Below are positions 1 to 11,000 of a stretch of 64,000 bases of DNA, piece by piece; position 1 is the stretch's first letter; each line of letters begins with the position of its first letter. The notes beneath the pieces were generated by a model. The model searched no databases. It saw nothing but the letters and a program-made list of their open reading frames with translations, and was not told the origin of the DNA. This DNA is from Areca catechu (Eukaryota > Streptophyta > Magnoliopsida > Arecales > Arecaceae): contig CM038049.1 in NCBI GenBank assembly GCA_021397845.1, positions 100,842,877 to 100,906,876 on the forward strand. Reading direction: 5' to 3'. Position numbers and translations under genes: made by a program.

Positions 1-668
1 GTGGGTGTGAGACCCATATTTTTTTCTCTTTCTTACAAACCCTAGCCCTCCCAAAGCCCTAAGACGCCCTCCATCCGATCAGCCCCAAGACATCTCTCCT
101 ACATCTAGACACCCCAAGCAGTTTTCAAGGCCGCCAGCCCCCTGCAGCCCTACTTTTACCAAATCTTCTTCTTTCATCCTATTTACTATTTTTCCCATAA
201 TCTACGTGCCTAACCTTTGACATTTGTAGGATCCCTCTAGTGAAGCCATCCTTGGATGAAGTCTTCTTTGCCTCCAAATCGGTCTGATAAAAAGTCGACG
301 GATCTGCGAAAAAGTGACCAGACCATCCAGCCGCCGATCTGAGCAGAGCGATCTTATCTACGGCATCAAGACATCATTGCTTTGTAAGTTTAGTCCAATT
401 TCCAACTCTCTTTATCTTATTTCTTGAAGTTGAACATGCTCCTAATAGGCCTTCTTAGACCTAGGATCCTAGTTTTCTTTTCTCTTTGATTAATCTAGCA
501 TGTGCGTAGGATGCTAATTGATACAGGATAACCCTAACCTAGTCTTGTCTAGTTTCGAGAATTAAACCATAAATAAATCTGAAAATATTTGCTTGCTTTA
601 ATCTGATTTTCTTCATGTTCATCCCTTGCATATCATCCTGCATCATGTTAGGATCCTGTCCCTCATCA
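1..668 (+). repeat. 5' LTR of element A (3' portion only)
   Basis: Matches the 3' LTR of A from about 5240 onward and again from 14427 to 14645, ending in CCCTCATCA just before the primer site. Relative to this copy the 3' LTR lacks bases 221-385 (about 165 bp), so the two LTRs differ by a deletion as well as by point changes. Confidence 0.85.
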
Positions 669-672
669 ATTT

Positions 673-684
673 TAGTATTAGAGT
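673..684 (+). promoter_or_regulatory. Degenerate primer binding site of element A
   Basis: TAGTATTAGAGT lies a few bases after the LTR end and corresponds to the tRNA-Met site TGGTATCAGAGC with three changes, in keeping with an old, inactive copy. Confidence 0.65.
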
Positions 685-1988
685 AAGATTAGGGCATGTT
701 CTTGCATCATAGTTTGGATTTTTGCAACCTGAAATCTGCGATACTAGTCTAAACATAGGACTGTTTACCCATCAAAAAAAATTTTGTTTTCTTCTGATTT
801 TCACAAAAATTAATCTCTGTTTAATCCTATATTTTTTTTGTAATTTCCATGGAATTTTTCTGATCTGTAAACAGGGCAAAACCTGCATGAGAAGCAACCC
901 TACAAAAAATTTCTGCATGCTAAACCTGCACTAGTAGTCTGAATTTAGGTCTGGTTTTCCATCAATTTTGTATTGTTTTTCTCTAAAATTTCCATCACAT
1001 CATCTATGTCGAGTCCTCAATTTTTCCAGCATTTTAATTAATTTTTAAAAATTATAAAAAAATAAAAAAGTCTGCATCTTAGAAACCCTAACCATAAATC
1101 TATTTTTTCTGCACCCAATTAGAAACCCTAGGTTTTGCATCATCATACTATTTTTGCTTTGCATGAAATTTGGTAAGAATAACCCTCACACATAACCCTT
1201 ATGTTTTCAATTTTTTTTAGAATTCTTTTGCTTTGAAATTCATGCTAACTTTTTCATCAAAAAAAAAATAGAATAAAAATTTTTTTTCTGTTGTTCCTAC
1301 ATATTTGACTTAACTAAACCTAATCAACTACCAAACCTCACCAAACCCAAGCCAATTTGTTTGATAACTTAACTAATTCAAATTTAAGTTCCCACCTCAT
1401 AAAAAGAGACAAAAAAAAAATATTTTTCTATTTTGTTATTAGATTGCATCAGGTTCATTGATTGTGCATCATCTCATTTAAAGGAATCTTAAGGACAATT
1501 TTCTATCCCAGATCAGGACAGGATTTCATCACCTGTCCTGGGCCCAAAACAACTACCTTGCATATGTATCCAAACCTTAATTAAAATCAACTAGCAACCT
1601 AATAGATTTAGAGACACCAACAAGTTAGGTCCGAGTCATGTGGGTAAACTAGTGCGTTCAATTCCTCAACTATTACTGGAAACTAGTGTCTAAGGCTAGA
1701 GATCCAGAGGAAAACATCCTAAGTGGACTGGTGGCTATTTTATTAGGACCCTGTCATAGGCAGTGGGAGCCTCCCACCACCCCATCTCTTACCTGGCCAG
1801 TGGAAGGATTAGTTGTTGAGTTGGGTGTGAGTTGAGTTGACCCATTCAACTTTGACTCTAGGTCTAGCAAACCCTAGAACATGTTAACCCGTGTGTGCTT
1901 GGTTGCATCATAACCCTTGTGTGTTTGATTGCATGACCACTAGATTAGAAGCCCAATACCAGTAATTTCAACCCAACCCAGCCTGACC
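685..1988 (+). other. Leader of element A, with conserved hairpin at 1514-1540
   Basis: Non-coding and AT-rich. At 1514-1540 a perfect 9-bp stem (CAGGACAGG / CCTGTCCTG) closes a 9-nt loop ATTTCATCA and is followed by GGCCCAAAACAAC. The same structure recurs in elements R, B, C and E with other stem sequences. The short ORF at 722-934 has no recognisable domain and is not called. Confidence 0.6.
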
Positions 1989-3198
1989 ATGGAATTTGAC
2001 GTAGGAACCTTACTAAGGATCATTAATGATCAGCTTGCTCAATTGAATTCCCAAATGGACCAAAGGTGCAATAAGCTTAACCAGATAGAAGACCGGTTAG
2101 GAACCCTAGAGAAAACCAGTAGGACCCGTGCTGAGCCCAACCCTAGGAGAGCCCAACGCCATGACCTATTCCAAGAACCCAACCCTAGGAAGCCCAATCA
2201 TGAACTCCAGGATCAGGATGAGAGAGCCACTAAGAACTTTAGGCTAGAAGTACCCACGTTTGATGGCACCCTAGATCCCAAGGCCTACATAGATTGGGAA
2301 GGAGGCATGGAGTAGTATTTTTAATGGTATGCCTTGAGCGATGAAAGAAAATATAAATTTGCTAAGCTCAGACTAACTAACCAGGCTAGGTTATACTGGG
2401 AACACATAGAGCGCCTGGGTAGACAACGAAACCATGATCCCATAACCACGTGGATGGCTATGAAGCTGAAACTTAGGGCAAAATATGTTTTCCCATACTA
2501 CCAACAGTGCCTTCTAGACCAATGGAAAAGGTTAAGGCAGAAAAATAAGTTTGTGTTAGAGTATATAACCTAATTTGATGAATGTGCCATAAGGTGTTGC
2601 CTAGACAAACCTGAATCAGTGACCCTATCTAGGTTTAGGGCTGGCTTTCATGAAGACATCTAGTGCGAACTGTCTTATTGGCAAATTCAGGACCTAGATG
2701 AAGCCTATCACATAGCTAGGAAATTCGAGTCATATCAAAGGGAACTCATGATCAGTCAATCTAAGTCCAACAAGAGTAACCCCCCTGAACCTAAGTTCAG
2801 ACCTAGCCGACTTCCTTTAAACCAGCCCATTCCCATTGCTTAGAGCCAGACCCTAGGACCTAGTCAAGTATGTCCAAGACAAGCCAACCCGAGTCAGTCC
2901 GAACCCAATAGGACTAGTCCCCCTAGGTATCAACCTAGTATTAGTCAGGTACCCCTTAGTCGACCCACCCCTGCTATCCCAAACACTCGTCAACTTTTTC
3001 TTAGCTTAACCCCTCCTACCACCCTATTGGTTCACAAGGAAGACCTTAAAGAGGAGATATATGAAGCTGATATGAGCTTAGTGGATGAGTATGAGGAAGA
3101 AGAAGAGTCACCTATAGAAAATCTAGAATTAGTTGACCCAGTAGATACCCAGACTAAAGCCAACCTAGAATTAGTTGACCTTGACCCTACCAAATAGA
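1989..3198 (+). pseudogene. gag remnant of element A
   Basis: One reading frame from the ATG at 1989 aligns along its length with the capsid region of element R (fruitful landmarks are TFDGTLDPK, EERKYKFAKLRL and SRFRAG). It is broken by several in-frame stops, including TAG at 2313, TAA at 2325 and TAA at 2571. Several are explained by C-to-T changes of Gln codons, as expected from decay of methylated DNA. The CCHC zinc knuckles present in R are absent. The frame ends in an acidic stretch (about 3060-3120, LVDEYEEEEE) that R also has between gag and protease. It is not expected to be functional. Confidence 0.75.
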
Positions 3199-3850
3199 AG
3201 CCAACACAAAGTTAGTTGACCATGACCACACCCAGACTAAACCAGTAATAGAAGTATAGTTGAAGAAAGAGGATCATGAGGAACCTAATTCTACTATTAG
3301 AATTATACCTAAGGAGACTTTAGAAGATATCCCAATTATAAAGCCCAGTCCTGAGATTCAAGAACCAGAAGAATTTATTAAGGGCCTGATCTCTTTAAAC
3401 CAGTACCCTCAGGAAGAATCCTCTTCTATAGTTCCCATTGAAGATCTCTTTTCCCTGAGATTAGTGACCCAGTCTTTCATAAAGCAAACCCTGTATATAG
3501 ACCTCAACCCCATAAGGTCAACCTCGTTAGTCTAAGACTAATCCTTGATACCCCTTCCTGTATCCTATTCTATCCAATCAACCCCGAACCCACCTCGTAC
3601 TTTCTATCCTACCAAACTAACCCTGAAACTATCTCTTATTTTCTATCCTTTTCTGAAGCTTCTCATGTTTCTTTAACCACTAGATTGCATTTTATAGAGG
3701 TAAGCATGTTGCATACATTCATTATGCATGTCATGTTTGCATCTTACTTTTGGAGGATCCTATGGCATCTGTTAGGAGTGCATGCCAAGTTCTCATCTGC
3801 ATGTCACCCACCTGACCAAGGGACAAACCCACAGTTGTAGCTTAGGATTT
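3199..3850 (+). pseudogene. Spacer region and integrase remnant of element A
   Basis: Bases 3260-3535 are open (91 codons) and contain EPEEFIKGLISLNQ and IVPIEDLF, which recur in element C (about 52319-52420). I do not recognise this segment in any known retrotransposon domain. From about 3690 to 3840 a frame reads ASYFWRILWHLLG and a remnant of the HPQTDGQ region, that is, the part of the integrase core between the second Asp and the Glu. The catalytic residues themselves are not preserved. The same order occurs in C and E, so this is a shared, inherited deletion product and not random decay of one copy. Confidence 0.6.
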
Positions 3851-4059
3851 TGTTGAGTCCGCATATCAATAAGTGTTGGCATGAGTCATTTGCCTGTATT
3901 AGGTGTTATGAGTTTTTGCACTGCATGATTAGAGATTTGCATGAGGAATTAATCATCAGATTAATATAAGCAATATTTTTATAAAAACATGGTTAATTCC
4001 CAAAAAGAGTCTAAAAGTTTGCTAAAAAAATCTTGTGATAATTAGGCTACATACCCGTA

Positions 4060-4437
4060 AGCTGGATCCACCAAAGTGATAAAGAATGTTGGACCAAGTG
4101 CCTAAGTTACCACCTAATTAGGCATTAAGCTCAACCTTCAATATCTCATACTTAGTTGAGTATAGGGACCCAACAATGATACCCAGTGAATATTGAGCCT
4201 GACCATTTCTTTGAGAGCGAACCCAACGCTGAGTGTCCACCATCAATTTAGCATGTGAGAGAAAAGATTGAGCATATCCTGGATGACCAAGCCATTAGTA
4301 CCTGGATCAAAGGCTACCATGTCACTTGGTTTGTTGGCAAGGTCGACCGAGATCTGAGGATTCGTGGACCACTCGAGAGAATCTGCAATGCCTCAACCTA
4401 GACCCGTCAGAGCAGTACTAGAGCCAGATCAACCTTT
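4060..4437 (+). pseudogene. Integrase C-terminus and chromodomain remnant of element A
   Basis: Broken reading frames align with the tail of the R polyprotein: GPSA-like, STFNIS-like, EYRDP-like, EHILDDQAIS-like and a following Trp-containing segment. The chromodomain normally directs chromovirus integrase to modified histones. Here frameshifts and stops make it non-coding. Confidence 0.6.
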
Positions 4438-4474
4438 ACTCGACAGGGTCGAGTTCCTCCCACCCCGGGAGAAT
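4438..4474 (+). promoter_or_regulatory. Pre-PPT hairpin and polypurine tract of element A
   Basis: ACTCGA (4438-4443), loop CAGGG, TCGAGT (4449-4454) form a 6-bp stem, followed by CCTCCCACCCC and the polypurine tract GGGAGAAT at 4467-4474, directly before the 3' LTR. Nearly the same string precedes the 3' LTR of R, B, C and E. Confidence 0.75.
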
Positions 4475-5533
4475 TGATGTAGGAACATCAGGAGTAGACC
4501 AGGATTTCAAGATTCCAATCTCTGAGTCATATGTTGGTCAATTTTGTTGAGTCCTGTAATGAAGTCTAATTTTGAGTCATGTAATAAAGTGAGTCAATTG
4601 GATTCACTAAGTCCCTTGAGTCCTTTTACTTGAGTCCATTTGTAAGTTGAGTAAGTCCACTTGTCCAAGTTTAGTGAGTTTACTTGAGTCCTATAATTTT
4701 CAAATACAAGAGAGTAGGATCCCCAGTCAAGAGTTTATCAGGCCTCACCCAGGAGCTGGAGACCTTGCTTCTGCACCCTACTCAAGCTGCCCTGGGCCTT
4801 TCATGCTGCCCAAGCCCATGGCACCTACGCACTTGAAGATACCATGCGCACCATGGAATATTCCTTCTCCCAAGTGCCCCAACCTAGAAGCCCATCAGGA
4901 GTTGGCACCCCAGGCCCATTCATGATTGGTGCCCTACCCAGTCCAGCAAGGAGTGGCACCCAAGAGCAAGCCCACAAGCCCAGGCGCCCCAAGAGAAGAC
5001 AAAGTCAAAGAGGAATATTCTTTTTCCAAGTCAACAAGGAATTGTAATTTCATTGAAATTCTGTAATCCTCTTCCTAATCAAATTTTGTAATCCTCTTCC
5101 TAATCAAAGTTTGTAATCCAATCTTAACAAAGAGAGGACCTGGGTGAAACTATAAATACCCAACCCCTCCCCCTCTTGTAAAACAATTTTTTGCTTTTGA
5201 AATAAACTTTTGAGAATTCTGTGAAATTCTTGTTCCTCTAGTTTGGAGTGGATGTAAGACCCTTTTTTTTTTCTTTCTTACAAACCCTAGCCCTGTCAAA
5301 GCCCTAAGATGCCCTCCATCCCATCAACCCCTGGCTGTCCCTTCTACATCCAGATGCCCCAAGCATCTTTCAAGGCCACCAGCCCCCTGTAGCCCTACTT
5401 CCACCAAATCTTCTTCTTTCATCATGTTTACTATTTTTTCCATAATCTACGTGCCTAACCTTTGAAGTTTAGTCCAATTCCCAACTCTCTTTATCTGATT
5501 TCTTGAAGTTGAACATGCTCATAATAGGCCTTC
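4475..5533 (+). repeat. 3' LTR of element A, first part
   Basis: Starts TGATGTAGGAACATCA, itself a palindrome (TGATGT / ACATCA). A TATA box (TATAAATA) lies at 5151. The LTR is interrupted after 5533 by element R; bases 5529-5533 (CCTTC) are the left target duplication. Confidence 0.85.
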
Positions 5534-7160
5534 TGGTGCGGGCACCAAACTCAGAAGAAGACTTCAGAGCTCCATTTGGATCTCTGATTGACATTGCCCG
5601 TGAAATTAGGGTTTGTAATAAAGGTTGACCTGGTCAACCAGTTTATTTATTTATTTCTTGAGTCACCATTTAAATTTTGTTGAGTCATGTTGACTCGGTG
5701 CAAGTCCCAATGTGGTTTCAATTTGGTCCAAAATGGTGCCACATTTCTCTTCCAATCAACTCAAGGTTCAAGCAAGTGGAGGCCACACTCCAAGCCACAC
5801 GCCCAGCCACACTCCGAGCACACGCCAGAGTCCAGGAGGCGCCATAGAGGCATCCCAGTGTCATGGTCCCCACATCCAAAGAAGAAAAAATCAAATTGGA
5901 GGCTAAATTAAAGGAGGCGCCCACACCTGCCTAATTTACCTAAGCAAAGAAGGAAGAAAACTTCTCTTGGAGAAGAAATCAAAGAAGGACATCCAACCTA
6001 CTCCTAATTGAAGTTCAAATCAAAATCGAAGAGCTTAACTTGGAGTGGAAGAAAAGAAGAAATACCATAAGAAGAAGAGGACTCCAAATCCAAATCCAAC
6101 TCCAAAGGAGGTGCCATAAAAGTTCCAAAACAATTCCTTTATGGCCGTCCCAATTTTTTTTGGACTCTTGGTCGGCCAAGGGAGAGGATTTTCTACCTAA
6201 TCTAGGGGTTGGAAGAGTTTAGTCCCACATGGGAATTTGTACAAGCTAGGAGAAAATTTTAGGTCTATATAATAGACCTCTCTTTGTAACTTTAGAAAAT
6301 CAATGAAGAAAAATTATTTTTGCTATTCTCTTGTGTTGAGTGACCTAGGTTTCTCTTCTTCCGCACTATTCTAAGTGTTGAGCTCCGTGAGGGGGTAATC
6401 CGGGTTCCATTGGAGCCTTGAGGAGGTGAGAGATCTCCATCTTTATCCAAAACCCTAGGTTAGCCACTTGAAATTCCAAAACCCTAGCCACCTTTCATTA
6501 TTTTCCATCCACCAAACCCTAGATCCATCCATCTCCCACGGCCTCTCTCTCTCTACAAGTCCAGGCCGTCCACCTTCATCCAGATCCAGTCCGGCTACTT
6601 CAGATCCAGAGCAAGTTCCAAGGAAAATCACATCAGCATCCAGGAGAATCCAGTTTTCAGCAATTTCGATCTTCAAGTTCATCAACCTGGTAAATCTTTT
6701 CCTTGACTCTCTGATTCCATCAATTGTTTTTCTTCTCTTCCAGATCTTGAGTTCAGGAGAAGCCAACCCGCCAAAGGACCAGTATTGGAGGATCCATTAC
6801 AAAGATATCCGACTCCGAGGATCCAACAATCTGCTCGGGAGAGTTCTTCCACCAAAATCTGTGAAGATCATTGTCTGGTTAGATAAACCTTCCCTTCTCT
6901 TTATTTCTGTTTTGTTGAAAGCTCGGAGTGAAACCCTAGGTCTGGGAGTTTCTCAACCCCCAGCGATCCGTTGCTTCTGAACTACTCTGATACTTTAGTT
7001 TCCTTAAAATCGTGCTTTCAATTATCATATTAGTCTCTTTCAATGTTAGGTTAACTTTTCTTTGATTTGAAGCCAACTTCTACAAACATATAAAAACAAC
7101 AAAAAAATTAGTTAATCTTAATCTACTTCCGCATCGCGTCCCTTTATTTGTTCTGCATCA
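5534..7160 (+). repeat. 5' LTR of element R
   Basis: Starts TGGTGCGGGCACCA (palindrome TGGTGC / GCACCA) and ends TTCTGCATCA. It contains a 17-nt near-perfect palindrome GGTTGACCTGGTCAACC at 5623-5639 directly after an AATAAA, and a TATA box at 6266-6272. Small ORFs inside (for example 6468-6980) recur identically in the 3' LTR but show no domain and are not called. Confidence 0.95.
6261..6279 (+). promoter_or_regulatory. LTR promoter TATA box inside an inverted repeat
   Basis: AGGTCTATATAATAGACCT: seven-base arms AGGTCTA and TAGACCT enclose TATAA. This is the best core promoter candidate for R transcription, which would start roughly 25-35 bases downstream. The same site is at 13527-13545 in the 3' LTR. 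Confidence 0.6.
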
Positions 7161-7163
7161 TTT

Positions 7164-7180
7164 TGGTATCAGAGCCCAGT
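7164..7180 (+). promoter_or_regulatory. Primer binding site of element R
   Basis: TGGTATCAGAGCCCAGT begins three bases after the 5' LTR. The first 12 bases are complementary to the 3' end of plant initiator tRNA-Met, the usual primer for minus-strand synthesis in these families. Confidence 0.9.
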
Positions 7181-8060
7181 CTAGGGTTTCTGATTTGCTT
7201 GCTTGCTTTGATTGATCTCCTTTTATTTTGTCTGCTCGAAGTAGACTCCCCAGGACGTCCGGTCCTAGGAACTAAGCGAGGCGCAAGCCTCCCATTCCAC
7301 GGGGTGTTCCTAGGGCGTGTAGGGGATCCATTGGGTTATAACTTCGTAGCAGGGATTATAAACGGGGAAGACAATCTAGTTGTAGCTCGTAATTGCCCTG
7401 TTATCTGAATTATTTCTCCCTGCATAAAACTCCGAATTGCATAATTTTTGCTTCGTTGAAACCATTATAATTGAACCTATTTTCCATAATTTTTCTGCGA
7501 TTTATTGGTTTCGGTAAAAACTCTGAGAATTAAAATACAGCAACTCTGTTTTTTGTGTTCTGCAATTCAATTCTTTTTTTTGGAGTGATCATCTCATAAT
7601 TTACTTAAGGGCAATTGAGCATCTAAGATAAGGGGAGGAGTTGATTACCTCTCCTTAGCCCAAAACCACCATCCAATCATTCGAACCTAGACCTAATTTA
7701 AAATCAGTTAGACCTAATTTGCCCTAGTGGGCTAGGGACACCAATTGGTCGGGTCTAGGCTAGTGTTGAGTCAGTTTACTGAGTTATTCTGTGTGTGCTT
7801 AGCACTCAGTGTCTAGAACGGTGGTTCAGGGACTACGTCCCGAAGGGCTTGTGTGCTGGTCCGCCTACCTGGCCAATCACTGATTGGTGTCTAGGATTGG
7901 CGATCAGGGACCTAACACTCCCCTTACACCTGCCTGGCTGAGTCCTGAGTTACTACAGGCTAGCTTGCCACTCTGATTGGGCATCTAGTTTGGACTCTAG
8001 GTCTAGTGATCCAGTAGTCGATTTAGTCTAGTCTCATTTTGTGTGCTTGCTTGAATCATC
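7181..8060 (+). other. Leader of element R, with conserved hairpin at 7629-7657
   Basis: No supported coding sequence before the gag ATG. Bases 7629-7657 form a 10-bp stem (TAAGGGGAGG / CCTCTCCTTA, one G-U pair) with a 9-nt loop AGTTGATTA, followed by GCCCAAAACCACC. It is then followed by other blocks shared between chromovirus leaders here, such as GGGCTAGGGACACC at about 7731. Position between primer site and gag makes a packaging or dimerisation signal a reasonable guess, not shown. Confidence 0.6.
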
Positions 8061-11000
8061 ATGTCTACCAGAAACGGAGTGCCATATCAACCTGGTCAAA
8101 CCCAACCTGATTTAGAGGCCATGATCAGAACTCTTACTGAAAGTATGGCTAAAATGAATCAGGATATGACAAACACTGTGGCCCAGTTTAGCGCACAAAT
8201 TCATGAGGATCTTACCCAACTTAGGGACCGAGTCCAAGTACTTGAAGAACCTAGACATCGGAATTGGACTCCTGACCCCGATTTTAATGTGCCTCAGCCT
8301 CACCCACATCAGGAGCCTAGAAGGCCTTTATATAGAGATCCTGAACCTAATCATAGGAGGCCTGACCCAGAGCCTGAAGATAGAGATGATAGGTTCATCA
8401 GGAACATCAAATTAGATGCACCCACTTTTGATGGTAGTCTGAACCCTAAGGTGTATTCTGATTGGGAGGGTGAGATGGATCAATACTTTGAGTGGTATGC
8501 TATGTCTGAGGAGAGGAAATACAAGTTTGCCAAGATGAAATTAGTGCGTCAAGCTAGGTTATACTGGGGGAACATTGAGCTAACCACTAGGAGACGGAAT
8601 GTTGAGCCCATAACCACTTGGCAGGGTATGAAAGAAAAACTGAGAGATAAATACCTACCCATTTCATACCAGCAAAACCTGTTAGACCAATGGCAAAACC
8701 TGAAACAAGGAAACCGATCTGTCTCAGACTACATAACTACTTTTGATGAATACCTAATGAGATGTGATGTGAGTGAAGCCCACGAAGTCACTTTGTCTAG
8801 ATTTAGGGCTGGACTGAGGGAAGATATCAAGAGAGAACTATTTCTGAGAGAGGTTACTGATCTAGACCAAGCCTACCAGATTGCACTGAACACTGAGAAA
8901 TTTCAGAGAGGACCTATACCTTCTAGGGTTAGTGCCCCAATCCCAAGGAATGGACCTAGTCAAGTTATCCCTAGTAAACCTTTTCAGGGTACTTCTACCC
9001 CTAGGCCCATGGACAAAGGTAAGGCACCTGACACCCAGAGAACCCCTAGTTCAAATATCACCTGTTTTAAGTGTCAGAAACCAGGTCACATTTCTAGTCA
9101 GTGTACTGCCATAGCCTGTTTCAAGTGTCATAAGGTAGGTCATGTTGCTAGCCAGTGCCCACGGAGATCCCTTTACATAGAAGAGGGAGAGAATGATAAT
9201 TCCGAGCCCAGTGAGGAATTTGAAGAAGAAGTTTATGAGGCCGGAATGAATTTGGTTGAGGAGTATGAAGGAGAGGAGGAACCCAATGAATCTGACCAAT
9301 TAGGAGTTGTAAGATACATCCTATCCCAGAATCTAGTTCAAGAGGATTGGCGTAGGACTAACATCCTACAGACTTTTCTTAAATTAGGGGATAAGGTATG
9401 TAAGATCATCATAGATAGTGGGAGCTGTGTAAATGCCATCTCTACTAGCACTGTCAAGATGTTAGGCTTAATCCCAGTTCCCCATCCCAACCCCTATAAG
9501 GTTTCTTGGGTAGATTCTACCTCCATACCCATCCAGTCTAGATGTCAAGTCCAAATCCAAATGCAATCTTATCACGAAAAGATTTGGTGCGATGTCTTAC
9601 CCATGGGGGTGAGCAGTATAATTCTCGGAAGACCTTGGTTGTATGATCATGATGCCACCCTCTTAGGAAAATCCAATACCTGTGTCTTTAGTTTCAATGG
9701 GAAGAAGATTACGATCCATTCCGTTCCCCCTAAGGACAAGGTAACTAAAGGAGCTGGTAAGGTTAAGGAGATGAAAACTGGAGTGAACCTAATCAGTGCT
9801 AAGGATCTAGAACAAGAAATTCATAGTGGTTCACCCATCTGGATGTTGACTGCTAAGGAGCTTAGAACTTCGGAACCCTCAGAGCCTCCTCAAGAAGTTA
9901 AACCTGTGTTAAAAGAATTTGAGGATGTCTTTCCCGAGGATTTGCCAGACCACCTTCCACCTCTTAGGGATATCCAGCATGCCATAGATCTAATCCCAGG
10001 AGCGACTTTGCCCAACTTGCCCCATTACAGGATGAATCCATCTGAGCATGAAGAACTGCAAAAGCAGGTTGGAGAATTATTGAGGAAGGGGTTTATTAGA
10101 GAAAGTCTTAGCCCTTGTGCAGTCCCAGCCTTACTGACCCCAAAGAAAGATGGCACGTGGAGGATGTGTGTTGACAGTCGTGCCATCAATAAAATTACAA
10201 TCAAGTATAGGTTTCCCATCCCTAGACTAGATGACATGCTTGATATGATGGCTGGTGCAATGGTTTTTTCTAAGATTGATCTCAAAAGCGGCTATCATCA
10301 GGTTAGGATTAGACCCGGGGATGAATGGAAAACTGCTTTCAAAACTAAGGATGGTCTTTATGAATGGGTTGTTATGCCTTTTGGGTTGTCCAATGCCCCT
10401 AGTACTTTCATGAGAATTATGACCCAGGTACTTAGAGCTTTCATAGGAAAATTTGTGGTGGTCTATTTTGATGACATCCTGATCTATAGTAAGACCCCAA
10501 CAGATCACCTAGACCACCTTAGAGCAGTCTGCCAAGTTTTGAGGAATGAGAGACTCTACGGCAATCTTAAGAAGTGTGAATTCATGACTAGTAGAGTTAT
10601 CTTTCTTGGTTTTGTAGTAACCCCTGACGGCGTGGCGGCCGATCCTGAGAAGATTAAGTCCATAGTAGACTGGCCAGAGCCAACCAATGTGCATGAAGTT
10701 AGAAGTTTCCATGGCTTGGCTACCTTCTATAGGCGATTCATCAAGGGGTTTAGTACTTTAGCTGCTCCAATCACTGATTGTATTAGGAAGGGAGAATTTC
10801 ATTGGACTAAGTCAGCCAATAAAGCCTTCCTAGATCTTAAGGATAAAATGACCCAGGCACCCATTCTGAGATTACCCGATTTTTCTAAAGTATTTGAGGT
10901 TGCCTGTGATGCTTCAGGTGTAGGAATAGGTGGAGTCCTAAGCCAAGAGAATCATCCCATAGCATTCTTTAGTGAAAAACTTAATGATGCTAAGCTTAGG

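Noticed and set aside
4647..5047. Overlapping plus-strand ORFs in the 3' LTR of A
   Set aside because: Not conserved as protein in the related LTR of B, no domain.
6468..6980. 170-codon ORF inside the R LTR (repeated at 13734-14246)
   Set aside because: No domain, overlapped by an ORF on the other strand, and duplicated only because the LTR is. An intron-like GTAAAT...TTCCAG inside it (about 6690-6744) was noted but cannot be supported without transcripts.
7164..7180. tRNA gene fragments at the TGGTATCAGAGC sites
   Set aside because: Only the tRNA-complementary primer site is present, with no cloverleaf around it.
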